A stretch of DNA of 64,000 nucleotides from Tridacna crocea (Eukaryota > Mollusca > Bivalvia > Cardiida > Cardiidae), in contig OX031065.1 in NCBI GenBank assembly GCA_943736015.1, positions 30,022,427 through 30,086,426 of the forward strand, given 5' to 3'. Positions within the stretch are counted from its first letter, which is position 1, and the number at the start of each line of letters is the position of its first letter. The notes under the pieces were generated by a model. It was not told the origin of the DNA. It saw only the letters and a program-made list of their open reading frames with translations, and ran no database searches. The translations under genes and the position numbers were made by a program. Below, one piece after another: positions 60,501-61,544 of the stretch.

Positions 60501-60539
60501 ACCAACATGTTTCAATATTTTCCTTTGAAAAATTTTCAT
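24471..60539 (-). CDS. AGXT2: Alanine--glyoxylate aminotransferase 2, mitochondrial; 14-exon gene span
   Basis: Joined exons give a 488-residue protein (1,467 coding bases including stop) close to the vertebrate enzyme's length of about 514. The family is a class III (fold type I) PLP aminotransferase of mitochondria. It moves an amino group from L-alanine (also beta-aminoisobutyrate and dimethylarginines in vertebrates) to glyoxylate or pyruvate. Visible motifs in order: basic N-terminus 1-16, QGHMQWLFD around 69-77, SVGHCHP ending at 100, NSGSEAN 147-153 (cofactor phosphate cup), SYHG 175-178, the GPWGG/HCRDSP block in exon 7, ISDEVQTGFGR from 298 (D300 would bind the pyridine nitrogen), [10 protein letters not shown] with Schiff-base K330, HFNTYGGNP 356-364, [10 protein letters not shown] in exon 12, and FRI at 460-462. 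All junctions are GT-AG and phase-compatible. The 14-exon count matches, to my knowledge, the vertebrate gene. No frameshift or stop was found, so it is probably functional. Confidence 0.95.
24632..24844 (+). mobile_element. PalT MITE, right terminus lost (AGXT2 intron 13)
   Basis: CCCTTTACCACACAATGTCA through a palindrome with ACACTG on the left and CAATGT on the right; stops at GGTCTAAAATCTTTC. Confidence 0.88.
24898..24935. repeat. GATCA hairpin family fragment
   Basis: GAGAGTGTAGATCAAAGATC AGTCTG is a single arm of the hairpin family. Confidence 0.4.
24997..25225 (-). mobile_element. PalT MITE, full copy
   Basis: TTAACTCATTACCAAACGAC to GTATGATAAAGAGTTTAA. ACACTG on one arm is mirrored by AGTGT on the other. 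Confidence 0.93.
25281..25442 (+). mobile_element. Pearl/Helitron-like family C, short deletion derivative
   Basis: Head AACTAGAGCTGTCACTGAAT GTGACTTAATACC joins directly to ACGGACACACAGACAGACAC and an end with the CGAAAACATTTGTTTTGCG hairpin. No tandem core remains, which defines the minimal element. Confidence 0.65.
25489..25555. repeat. GATCAAGATCA hairpin family, best copy
   Basis: Two 32-base arms around a 3-base centre (CTT), with a single mismatch. The arms contain CAGTGTAGATCAAGATCAGG and its complement. Its adjacent bases (GGCAACTAAAGTTGTGAG) form another small hairpin. Confidence 0.85.
25894..26441. mobile_element. Large foldback (inverted-repeat) element
   Basis: Left arm 25894..26083 and right arm 26258..26441 are reverse complements with few mismatches; both contain CACACTGTATGGAAACTCTG and GGTCCAAACTTGTTTCAA-type blocks. 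A 174-bp unpaired middle separates them. No coding capacity. The ends do not show an obvious target duplication. Confidence 0.85.
27062..27294 (+). mobile_element. PalT MITE, full copy
   Basis: TTAATCCTTTACCACACAAT to CATGTGGTAAAGAGTGAA. The left arm is preceded by a CTTTTCTTTT expansion. Confidence 0.9.
27320..27735 (+). mobile_element. tRNA-derived SINE family S1, old copy split by another SINE
   Basis: Head GCCAGGTAGCTCAGCAGTTT at 27323 and body from 27583 (GAACTTTCTTTCCAG-like AAACTTTCTTTCCAGCATGT, TTGGAAAGAAAGCTGTGTCA) belong to one element related to 46901..47160. They are separated by the S2 insertion at 27364..27582. Confidence 0.65.
27364..27582 (+). mobile_element. tRNA-derived SINE family S2, copy 1, with target duplication
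   Basis: A-box-like GTGAGGTACAGCGTCGG, B-box-like CTGAGTTTGATACCTGG, body CAGGAAGCAGAATCAAGAGA, and a tail ending in AAACT repeats. A 12-base duplication ACTAGGGACCTG flanks it (27352..27363 and 27583..27594). Confidence 0.8.
27938..28036 (-). CDS. AGXT2: AGXT2 exon 13 (residues 426-458)
   Basis: Encodes [19 protein letters not shown] followed by [14 protein letters not shown], matching human [21 protein letters not shown]. Donor GTAAGT. The acceptor region is unusual: a partial PalT copy starts 24 bases upstream of the exon, so the branch point must lie in or beside that repeat. Confidence 0.96.
28061..28209 (+). mobile_element. PalT MITE subfamily B, right half, next to AGXT2 exon 13
   Basis: Begins at the centre (GCTCATAACGAGCAATTTCT) and ends CAGGTAAAGGGTTAA. 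The left half is absent, leaving the broken end 24 bases from the exon. Confidence 0.88.
28562..28711 (-). CDS. AGXT2: AGXT2 exon 12 (residues 376-425)
   Basis: Encodes [36 protein letters not shown] and [10 protein letters not shown], almost word for word the human C-terminal domain ([19 protein letters not shown]). Phase 0 at both ends. Acceptor CTCAG, donor GTATGT. Confidence 0.98.
28824..29022 (+). mobile_element. PalT MITE with deleted palindrome centre
   Basis: Left outer arm GAAAACATTGTGGG is joined directly to AGCATTTTCCCGCAATG. The tip of the hairpin (about 30 bases) is missing while termini and flanks are intact. Confidence 0.9.
29044..29269 (+). mobile_element. PalT MITE, full copy
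   Basis: TTAACTCGTTACCACATGAT to ATGTGGTAAAGAGTTG. Left arm shortened (AAAAATTGTGAGAGGAG). Confidence 0.9.
29283..29501 (-). mobile_element. PalT MITE, decayed copy
   Basis: Recognisable palindrome (AAAAGGAGAAAATGCAGATA, AGCAGCATTTTCTCC) and CTTTGATAGGGTAGAAA; both termini eroded. Confidence 0.7.
29549..29664 (+). mobile_element. PalT MITE, right flank only
   Basis: From TTTCTACCCTATCAAAGACA to GTCTGGTAAAGTGTTA, without palindrome. Confidence 0.75.
29829..29977 (-). CDS. AGXT2: AGXT2 exon 11 with catalytic lysine (residues 326-375)
   Basis: Encodes [19 protein letters not shown], then [18 protein letters not shown]. Lys-330 forms the internal aldimine with PLP. Thr-359 of NTYGGNP would reach the phosphate across the dimer interface. 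Begins in phase 1, ends in phase 0. Acceptor TTTTAG, donor GTAAGT. Confidence 0.97.
30123..30280 (-). mobile_element. PalT MITE, truncated after the centre
   Basis: TTAATTCTTTACCAAATGAC, long flank and first arm up to GCTGGTTACCAGT, then unrelated sequence. Confidence 0.85.
30611..30839 (-). mobile_element. PalT MITE, full-length, right end decayed
   Basis: TTAACTCTTTACCAAATGGC at the left; right end TTTTGTGAATGGTAACC. One arm has ACACTG, the other GACAATGC. Confidence 0.85.
30867..31094 (+). mobile_element. PalT MITE, full copy
   Basis: TTAACCCATTACCACACACT to GTTTGGTAATGGGTTAA, 228 bp, palindrome with one mismatch. Confidence 0.94.
31194..31422 (+). mobile_element. PalT MITE subfamily C, full copy
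   Basis: Arms read GTGGCAAAAGGTGAAATTGC and GAGCAATTTCACCTTTTGTC: five or more positions differ from the main family and are matched in both arms. Right flank unrelated to the main family. Ends TTAACCCTTTACTCC / GGGGTAAAGGGTTAA. Confidence 0.9.
31427..31606 (-). mobile_element. PalT MITE, internally deleted
   Basis: TTAAATCTTTACAAAACGAC to GTATGGTAACAGGTTAA. The palindrome is reduced to AAAAGGAGAGCAATTTCTCC. Confidence 0.8.
31628..31700 (-). CDS. AGXT2: AGXT2 exon 10 (residues 302-326)
   Basis: Encodes [19 protein letters not shown], then ISPDI. The VQTGFGR block continues the PLP-site signature begun in exon 9. Ends after one base of codon 326 (phase 1); donor GTAAAA, acceptor ATTCCAG. Confidence 0.97.
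31976..32235 (+). mobile_element. PalT MITE with mirrored arm mutation and duplicated half-arm
   Basis: Both arms carry a private ACAAAG / CTTTGT change. An extra centre plus right arm (GGTAACCAGCATTTTCTCC, then CCAACAATGCTTTC) follows directly. Right end GTCTGGTAAGGAGTTAA. Confidence 0.9.
32309..32526 (-). mobile_element. PalT MITE, full copy, moderately decayed
   Basis: TTAACTCTTTTACCATATGA to GTGTGATAAAGGCTTAA. Centre reads GGTGTCAAG. Confidence 0.85.
32825..33045. mobile_element. PalT remnants, recombined
   Basis: Left half in + orientation (ATGGGAAATGGAGAAAATAA) joined to a right half in - orientation (CCCCACAATGTTTTAAAAGG). Confidence 0.5.
33248..33340 (-). CDS. AGXT2: AGXT2 exon 9 with PLP-binding aspartate (residues 271-301)
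   Basis: Encodes [20 protein letters not shown], then [11 protein letters not shown]. Asp-300 of ISDE is the expected partner of the PLP pyridine nitrogen. Phase 0 at both ends. Donor GTTTGT, acceptor TTTTCAG. Confidence 0.97.
33351..33640 (+). mobile_element. Pearl-like 5' fragment
   Basis: Head AACAAGAGGACCATGATGGC ... TTGCTCATCTGAG, then short tandem units CATCAAAGACAAAATCATTA / CATCAAAGACGAAATTG. 3' end absent. It sits 11 bases from AGXT2 exon 9's acceptor. Confidence 0.55.
33661..33724. repeat. GATCA hairpin family copy
   Basis: GGACAGTGTACATTAAGATC pairs with GATCTTTGATCTACACTGTC; inner arms ACTGCACA / TGTGCAGT are perfect around AAA. Confidence 0.8.
33858..33989 (-). CDS. AGXT2: AGXT2 exon 8 (residues 227-270)
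   Basis: Starts with a Cys-rich [15 protein letters not shown] stretch, equivalent to the human SCAPDCCQAKDQY region. It continues through YVDQLKDVL to [10 protein letters not shown], where human has IAGFFAEPIQ. Phase 0 at both ends. Acceptor CTTTCAG, donor GTGAAC. Confidence 0.96.
34085..34190 (+). repeat. Degenerate tRNA-like SINE head
   Basis: CTGGTAGCACAGTTGGTAGC and GAATTGAATCTCAAGCAAAG resemble A and B boxes. Weak. Confidence 0.35.
34250..35510 (+). mobile_element. Pearl/Helitron-like family A element, complete
   Basis: Head CAAGAGGGCCAAGATGGCCC then GCTCACCTGA. Five to six core units of about 165 bp follow (GTGCAAGTAGCCCCCATTCA, CCATGTTTCTTGACGGATCA, AAAAGGGTCACCCAAGGAA). Then a cap containing GCCATGGCAACCAGAG, CGACGGACGACGGACG, the perfect hairpin GAGCACGTTGTGCTC, and TCAGGTGAGCTAA. 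GCTCACCTGA and TCAGGTGAGC are exact inverted repeats; the end is CTAA. Lies in AGXT2 intron 7. Confidence 0.8.
35511..36328. other. Intron 7 stretch without recognised repeat
   Basis: AT-rich, no PalT copy. Nothing recognised apart from ordinary intronic sequence. Confidence 0.5.
36329..36394 (-). CDS. AGXT2: AGXT2 exon 7 (residues 205-226)
   Basis: A 66-base exon encoding [20 protein letters not shown], which is nearly identical to human CPDVFRGPWGGSHCRDSP and diagnostic for AGXT2 rather than other class III enzymes. Phase 0 at both ends; donor GTCAGT. A PalT copy begins about 30 bases upstream of the acceptor. Confidence 0.97.
36426..36657 (+). mobile_element. PalT MITE, full copy (abutting pair, first)
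   Basis: CTAAACCCTTTACCAAACAA to GTTTAGTTAAGACTTAA. Both arms share the TTCTTC-type change only on the right. Shares TTAA 36654..36657. Confidence 0.9.
36654..36882 (+). mobile_element. PalT MITE, full copy (abutting pair, second)
   Basis: TTAACTATATACCACACAAT to TTTGGTAAAGAGTTAA, 229 bp. Confidence 0.93.
37203..37432 (+). mobile_element. PalT MITE, full copy next to AGXT2 exon 6
   Basis: TTAACTGTTTACCACACAAT to GTCTGGTAAAGAGTTAA. Centre GGTTACC in a + oriented copy, as at 8282..8510. Confidence 0.93.
37465..37558 (-). CDS. AGXT2: AGXT2 exon 6 (residues 173-204)
   Basis: Encodes [14 protein letters not shown] and a variable stretch ending GILH. The aromatic of SYHG (Tyr-176) corresponds to the residue that stacks on the PLP ring in this family. 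Acceptor TTTCCAG, donor GTGAGT. A PalT copy ends only 32 bases beyond the donor. Confidence 0.96.
38169..38263 (-). CDS. AGXT2: AGXT2 exon 5 with PLP-phosphate motif (residues 142-173)
   Basis: Contains [27 protein letters not shown] (147-153) is the class III signature in which Gly-Ser contacts the cofactor phosphate. Ends in phase 2, splitting Arg-173; donor GTAAAT, acceptor TTTTAG. Confidence 0.97.
38328..38497 (-). mobile_element. PalT MITE, long flank shortened
   Basis: TTAACCCTGTACCACCAGGC to GTGTGGCAAAGGGTTAA. One arm partly deleted. Confidence 0.85.
38871..39015 (+). mobile_element. PalT MITE, right half
   Basis: Starts ATGGTGACCAGCATTTTCTT, ends TTTGGTAATGAGTTTAA. Confidence 0.8.
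39169..39292 (-). CDS. AGXT2: AGXT2 exon 4 (residues 100-141)
   Basis: Encodes [16 protein letters not shown], then an [11 protein letters not shown] segment equal to human HPPMHEYAEKL. Acceptor CATAG, donor GTGAAT. One base completes Pro-100 and the exon ends in phase 0. Confidence 0.96.
40290..40519 (+). mobile_element. PalT MITE, full copy
   Basis: TTAACCATTACCAAACAATC to GTTTGATAGAGAGTTTAA. One extra A in the left arm (GGGAAAAATGAG). Confidence 0.92.
40651..40912 (-). mobile_element. tRNA-derived SINE family S1, copy 1
   Basis: Minus strand: head GCCCAGGTGGCTCAGTGGTG with A box, B box GAGTTCGATACCCGG, body CGAACTTTCTTTCTGGCG and CCACCGACT-region in complement. The 3' end is AGTGGCGTTAAACCCCAATA. 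Same body as 46901..47160 and 61271..61541. Confidence 0.85.
41017..41201 (-). CDS. AGXT2: AGXT2 exon 3 (residues 39-100)
   Basis: The 185-base exon encodes [46 protein letters not shown]. This is the strongly conserved N-terminal part of class III transaminases that helps shape the active-site entrance. Acceptor TTTCAG, donor GTAAGC. It ends after two bases of the Pro-100 codon (phase 2), completed by exon 4. Confidence 0.97.
41285..41409 (-). mobile_element. TTAA element M2, truncated copy 3
   Basis: Complement of the M2 left end: CCACTACTGGGGTTTTATGA through TTGTCCCAAAATCTGAAGGG to CCACCTTTAA. Its terminal TTAA (41406..41409) is shared with a PalT copy. Confidence 0.75.
41406..41634 (+). 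mobile_element. PalT MITE, full copy, CACTG arm subtype
   Basis: TTAACCCATTACCACACAAT to CGTGTGGTAATGGGTTAA, 229 bp. ACACTG/CAGTGT in both arms, nearly identical to 20943..21170, so probably among the youngest copies. Confidence 0.95.
41635..41676. mobile_element. Hairpin MITE M3 fragment
   Basis: TTATTTCTGTTTGAAACCCT ATGTTTTGGGTACACATTA matches M3 interior and is cut by the following PalT copy. Confidence 0.5.
41675..41903 (+). mobile_element. PalT MITE, full copy
   Basis: TTAACCCTTTACCACACAAT to GTCTGGTAAAGAGTTAA. Palindrome centre altered to GGTGTTAACCAGC. Confidence 0.93.
42158..42396 (-). mobile_element. PalT MITE, decayed copy
   Basis: TTTAACTCGATTTTACCAAA at the left, GTATGGTAAAATATGAGAGG TTAA at the right; arms diverged. 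Confidence 0.75.
42430..43700 (+). mobile_element. Pearl/Helitron-like family D array, eroded
   Basis: Repeated blocks GACCTAGTTTTT, CATTTTCA(G/A)ACT, ATCAAGACAA and GTGTACA(A/C)AAG recur about every 150 bp, but no head or end is seen. Contains a poly-C tract at 42775..42806 and an ATT-rich tract near 43290-43350. Confidence 0.5.
44203..45510 (+). mobile_element. Pearl/Helitron-like family D element, complete, with nested PalT
   Basis: Head AACAAGAGGGCTCATTTGCC CTAGAGCGCTCACATGAG. Units of about 150 bp follow (GTGGCCTCTAGAGT, CCCAGTGACCTACTTTTTGA). End with GACAACGAACGACAGAC, the perfect hairpin GAGCACTTCGTGCTC and GTCGAGCTAG (CTRR type). PalT at 44789..45017 sits inside. Its 3' end is 14 bases from AGXT2 exon 2. 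Confidence 0.75.
44789..45017 (+). mobile_element. PalT MITE, full copy nested in a pearl-like element
   Basis: TTAACCCATTACCAGACAAT to TTTGGTAATGGATTAA, 229 bp, palindrome with one mismatch. Confidence 0.95.
45525..45601 (-). CDS. AGXT2: AGXT2 exon 2 (residues 13-38)
   Basis: A TTTTCAG acceptor and GTATGT donor enclose a 77-base exon. It encodes the conserved AGXT2 amino-terminal motif [12 protein letters not shown] (human MPPCDF). It starts in phase 1 and ends in phase 0. The open frame is not the longest one here: a longer overlapping frame exists but has no family similarity. The donor lies about 8 bases from the 3' end of a Helitron-like repeat. Confidence 0.92.
45895..46172 (+). mobile_element. 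Pearl/Helitron-like family D fragment
   Basis: Two degraded units (AAAATGTGGTCTCTTGAGCA, GACTGAAAAAATGGTCTCTA), ending where an inverted element begins. Confidence 0.45.
46173..46895 (-). mobile_element. Pearl/Helitron-like family D element, inverted
   Basis: Read on the minus strand its end is TCACTATGAGCACCTCG with AAGTGAGCC. Units in complement (AGGTCACTAGGTCAAATCTT, AGAAAAACCTTGTGTAC, AGAATGTTTGCC) repeat three to four times. Interrupted on the right by an S1 SINE. Confidence 0.6.
46901..47160 (+). mobile_element. tRNA-derived SINE family S1, copy 2
   Basis: Head CCACCCGGGTGGCTCAGAAG, A box TGGCTCAGAAGTGAGC, B box GTGAGTTCAATACCTGG, body GCGAACTTTCTTTCCAGTGT and GGAAAGAAAGTTGTGTAAGT, 3' end AAAGTGGCGTTAAACCCTAA. 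No open frame. Confidence 0.85.
47225..47321 (-). mobile_element. PalT MITE, short half
   Basis: From the centre (CTGGTTACCAGCATTTTCTC) to GTGTGGTAAAGGGTTAG. Confidence 0.8.
47441..47584 (+). mobile_element. PalT MITE, right half
   Basis: AATAACCAGCATTTTCCCCT to GTTTGGTAAAAGGTTAA, preceded by an ACAACAACAACA microsatellite at the broken centre. Confidence 0.82.
47770..47996 (-). mobile_element. PalT MITE, decayed copy
   Basis: TAACTCTTTACCAGAAGACA at the left; right flank CATGATCGTTAAAGTCGGC ATTGTGCTGTACAAGG. Another eroded PalT-like trace follows to about 48135. Confidence 0.7.
48236..48965. other. Intron 1 stretch with two small hairpins
   Basis: Perfect hairpins TGGCTTCTTT/AAAGAAGCCA at 48387..48409 and TTGGAGAGGTC/GACCTCTCCAA around 48939..48964. 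No gene recognised. Confidence 0.45.
48966..49260 (-). mobile_element. tRNA-derived SINE family S3
   Basis: Minus strand head has a textbook A box TAGCTCAGTAGGTAGAGC and B box GGTTGTGAGTTCGAGTCCC at 49170..49255. The body contains GACGTTAAACCGAGGTCCCG and GCACGTTAAAGAACCAGGCG. Acceptor-stem ends do not pair fully, so it is not a tRNA gene. The body resembles conserved central domains of animal SINEs, but I cannot name which. Confidence 0.75.
49600..50339 (+). mobile_element. Pearl/Helitron-like family D element
   Basis: Head ACAAGGGGGCCATGATGGCC CTGGATCGCTCAACTGAG. Units include TGGCCTCTAGAGTGCCCACA AG and CAAGACAAACATTCTGA. End CATGTTGTGCTCAGGCGGACTAA, with the hairpin half lost. Confidence 0.65.
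50395..50926 (+). mobile_element. Pearl/Helitron-like element, another family
   Basis: Units with CTTGGTAGAGGTTCAC and ATGCTACATACCAAA. End cap GATATGGCAACAAGAGG, GGACAGACGGACAG, hairpin TTAGCACTAAGTGCTCGGG and TGAGCCAAAA. Confidence 0.55.
51481..51837 (+). repeat. Dispersed repeat R5, copy 2
   Basis: Aligns with 1683..2040 from GCGTTGTCTGCGCATGTCAT to ATAGAATGCCATCTAGCGGG, with about 75-80 percent similarity by eye. Confidence 0.75.
52060..52170 (-). repeat. tRNA-like SINE S4 with body fragment
   Basis: Minus strand GGTAGTTCAGTCGGTAGCG (A box) and GCTTCGATGCACTCGTCACA, continuing CTCGGCCGATTCCGTACC. The last part recurs upstream of AGXT2 at 60617..60657. Confidence 0.5.
52283..52514 (+). 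mobile_element. PalT MITE, full copy, decayed ends
   Basis: AACCCTTTCCCAAATAATTC to CGTATGATAAAGAGGG. Centre GGAAACC. Confidence 0.88.
52650..52710 (+). mobile_element. Pearl/Helitron-like family C head fragment
   Basis: ACTAGAGCTATCACTTAACT TGATTATACCCCCCC is the same head as 25281. Confidence 0.5.
52730..52778. repeat. Inverted partner repeat, left
   Basis: CACAGTATATAAACGAACTG ... ACCGGATATTGCGAGTAAAT. Present as reverse complement at 56100..56147, 3.3 kb away. Confidence 0.75.
52911..53374. other. Intron 1 stretch without recognised repeat
   Basis: An 80-codon open frame (53059..53301, plus strand) has no similarity I recognise and is taken as chance. Confidence 0.4.
53375..53621 (+). 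mobile_element. PalT MITE subfamily C, diverged copy
   Basis: GTGGCAAAAGGTGGAAC and AGCAATTTCACCCTTTGCCAC form the palindrome around CTCGTTACAAG. A long right flank ends GTGAAATGGGTTAA. Left terminus unclear. Confidence 0.7.
53740..53870. repeat. Hairpin-containing dispersed repeat end
   Basis: AAATCAAAGTGCTGTCAGCA CTGTAATCGGTCG, then ACACTAAAT, recurs at 61225..61268. The AGTGCTG/CAGCACT hairpin before CTAA suggests a Helitron-type terminus. Confidence 0.45.
54345..54888 (+). mobile_element. TTAA element M2, copy 2
   Basis: 544 bp from TTACAGGTGGCCCTTCAGAT to ACCCACCTTTAA. Same blocks as 5224..5758 in the same order. The left TTAA has changed to TTAC. Confidence 0.8.
54889..56099. other. 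Intron 1 stretch, mostly unrecognised
   Basis: Contains a tandem duplication near 54937-54985 (ATTCATCTGCTAATAGAT), a degraded PalT-like palindrome around 55085-55155, and a 79-codon open frame at 55576..55815 of no recognised family. Confidence 0.4.
56100..56147. repeat. Inverted partner repeat, right
   Basis: AATTTACTCGCAATATCCGG ... CGTTTATATACTGTG, complementary to 52730..52778. Confidence 0.75.
56390..56530 (+). mobile_element. tRNA-derived SINE family S2, damaged copy
   Basis: AAGGTCCAGAGTTCGATATTCGG-type B box with AGTGGGTGTCATCTTTG is recognisable. The A-box side is replaced by a GTGTGTGTG/poly-G tract. Confidence 0.55.
56535..56720. repeat. GCGCAGGCT palindromic dispersed repeat
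   Basis: TTAGCCTGCGCGGACTGCGC AGGCTGATCCC (56655..56685) is a palindrome followed by GACGGCACTTT. A degraded neighbour copy reads CTCGGATAAGCCTGCCC at 56529. Short palindromic repeats of this type are, from memory, common in heterodont bivalves. Confidence 0.55.
56755..56928. mobile_element. Foldback element FB1
   Basis: GGATATTTGGGGCTTTTTTT CAGTGAAAGATCGAAATTTA (56758 onwards) pairs with AAATTTCGATCTTTCACCGG and CCCCAAATATTTTATG at the right. About 45-bp arms, 75-bp centre. Confidence 0.75.
56977..57153. mobile_element. Foldback element FB2
   Basis: CACCAACCATTCTCAAGAAC ... GTGAAAGTTACAGAACATAT pairs with AGATGTTCTGTTACTTTCAC ... GTTCTTGAGAATGGTTGG. Arms of about 80 bp around a short centre. 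Confidence 0.8.
57497..57701 (+). mobile_element. tRNA-derived SINE family S2, copy 2
   Basis: A box GTGGTGAGGTAGAGTGCC, B box CCAGAGTTCGATACTCGGG, body AAGGAAGCAGAATCGAGAGA, end AATCGATGAAGAATAAATAA. Directly followed by a PalT copy. Confidence 0.82.
57702..57920 (+). mobile_element. PalT MITE, full copy
   Basis: TTAGCCCTTTCCCAAACAAT to CATCTGGTAAACGGTTAA. Short left flank. Confidence 0.9.
58271..58499 (+). mobile_element. PalT MITE, full copy, CACTG arm subtype
   Basis: TTAATCCATTAACACACAAT at the left; ACACTA and AAGTGT in the arms; right end CGTGTTGTAAAGACTTTT, decayed. Confidence 0.88.
58914..59072. mobile_element. PalT remnant, rearranged
   Basis: CAACCCTTTACCACATGGCA at the left, disrupted palindrome (GTGGGGAAAGGAGAAACTGT, CCTTTTCCAACAGTGTTTTC). 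Confidence 0.6.
59070..59289 (-). mobile_element. PalT MITE, full copy
   Basis: TTAACCCATATTATCAGACG to GTGTGGTAAAAGGGTTAA. Palindrome with one extra A in one arm. Confidence 0.9.
59397..59626 (+). mobile_element. PalT MITE, full copy
   Basis: TCAACCCCTCACCATAAAAT to GTCTGGTAATGGGTTAA. Poly-T replaces part of the right flank. Confidence 0.9.
59630..59812 (-). mobile_element. PalT MITE, decayed copy
   Basis: GAAAACACTGTTGGAAAAGG and TTTCTCCTTTCCCTCCCATA arms; right end ATTGTTTGACAAAGG. Confidence 0.65.
60066..60295 (-). mobile_element. PalT MITE, full copy, nearest to the AGXT2 start
   Basis: Terminal variant TTAACCCTTTCCCAAACGAC / GTTTGGGAAAGGGTTAA, 230 bp. Lies 208 bases inside intron 1. 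Confidence 0.94.
60503..60539 (-). CDS. AGXT2: AGXT2 exon 1: start codon and mitochondrial targeting segment
   Basis: ATG followed by 12 codons plus one base reads [12 protein letters not shown] and a split Gly, then a strong donor GTGAGT. The segment is short, basic (K, R, K, K, H), free of acidic residues and potentially amphipathic, as expected of a matrix presequence. Phase 1 at its end fits exon 2 exactly. The start context AGCAATGA has a purine at -3. It is separated from exon 2 by a 14.9-kb intron, so the assignment rests on phase, donor and composition rather than on homology, because this part of the family is not conserved. Confidence 0.7.
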
Positions 60540-60660
60540 TGCTGTCACAAAGTAGATCTACCACTATTTCAGATCAAGCTGTAATGAATTTAATTAAGCA
60601 CTGCGTCTGTATTCGCCTGCTTTTGCATCACTCGTCACAACCCGGCCAATTCCGTTAATG
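60540..60660 (-). promoter_or_regulatory. Presumed 5' UTR / promoter-proximal region of AGXT2
   Basis: This is the sequence immediately upstream of the AGXT2 start codon. No TATA box is evident. An ATTGG (inverted CCAAT) is present around 60648. Bases 60617..60657 match, in inverted orientation, part of the tRNA-headed repeat at 52060..52170, so promoter-proximal DNA is partly SINE-derived. Transcription start is unknown. Confidence 0.3.
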
Positions 60661-60835
60661 TATCGCCGGATTACCCGAGGGTTACCAAATGAGTTTCAAT
60701 TACGTAACTCGTTAGATTTCGGATATTTAAGACGAACGAAAAGAAAAACGAAATATATTGGACCTTTTCAAAGGGGGTGGTGTCTTAAACAAAATGCAAT
60801 ATATGAAACTGCATTGAAAGGAGACATGTATCAAA

Positions 60836-61224
60836 AACTAGAAGGTCCTGAAGGGCCTGAAATCGCTCTACTGGCAGAGATTTTGCTTTTATGCTAGCAT
60901 ATATTATGAATTAATGATGCAAAAAGAAAACCAGTAAAATCAGTGTGAAGGACAGCACTTATAAACAAGAAATGGAAATTTTCAGCTTTGAACCGCTACA
61001 TTTCTCAATACTGATAGTCAGATTTTTTTTCCAAATTCAATAGGGTTCAAGCTGATGATGAGACAAAGCAACTAGATCTATGTAAGTTTCATAAAAATCC
61101 GTCCACAAATGACGACTTCATTTAAATTAGAAATCGAAATTCTCAACTCGAAATGGCTACTTTTCCATAACTGTTTGTTGGATTTTTTTCAAAATCTATA
61201 GGGCTGAAGCTATTGATAAGATTA
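60836..61224 (+). mobile_element. Pearl/Helitron-like family B, 3'-truncated copy
   Basis: Head ACTAGAAGGTCCTGAAGGGC CTGAAATCGCTCTACTGGC, followed by two to three core units (GAAATGGCTACTTTTCC, AAGCTATTGATAAGATT). Breaks off at the repeat shared with 53785. Confidence 0.65.
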
Positions 61225-61268
61225 AAAAATCAAAGTGCTGTAAGCACTGTAATCGGTCGTCACTAAAT
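61225..61268. repeat. Hairpin-containing dispersed repeat end, copy 2
   Basis: AAATCAAAGTGCTGTAAGCA CTGTAATCGGTCG matches the block near 53805. Confidence 0.45.
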
Positions 61269-61270
61269 GA

Positions 61271-61541
61271 TTTTTGGTTGGTTGGTTGGTTGTATTGGAG
61301 TTTAACGCCACTTTAATAGCTATGGTCATATCATGGCGATCGATGACGCTCATGTGTTTCCTGACTTTCTCACACCAGTACTAACACAACTTTTCTTTCC
61401 AAAGCCACCGACTACTTTTCTCACATGCTTCTGCAGAGGTGAGAGGCGAAAATACGCCGGAAAGAAAGTTTGCCTCAACCAAGGATAGATCTCACAACCA
61501 CCGGGTCATGAGTCCGACACGCTCACCACTGAGCCACCCGA
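61271..61541 (-). mobile_element. tRNA-derived SINE family S1, copy 3
   Basis: Minus strand head GCTCGGGTGGCTCAGTGGTG, B box GTGAGATCTATCC (mutated), body as in the other S1 copies, 3' end AGTGGCGTTAAACTCCAATA followed by a GGTTGGTTGGTTGG-type tail in complement. Confidence 0.83.
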
Positions 61542-61544
61542 GCG

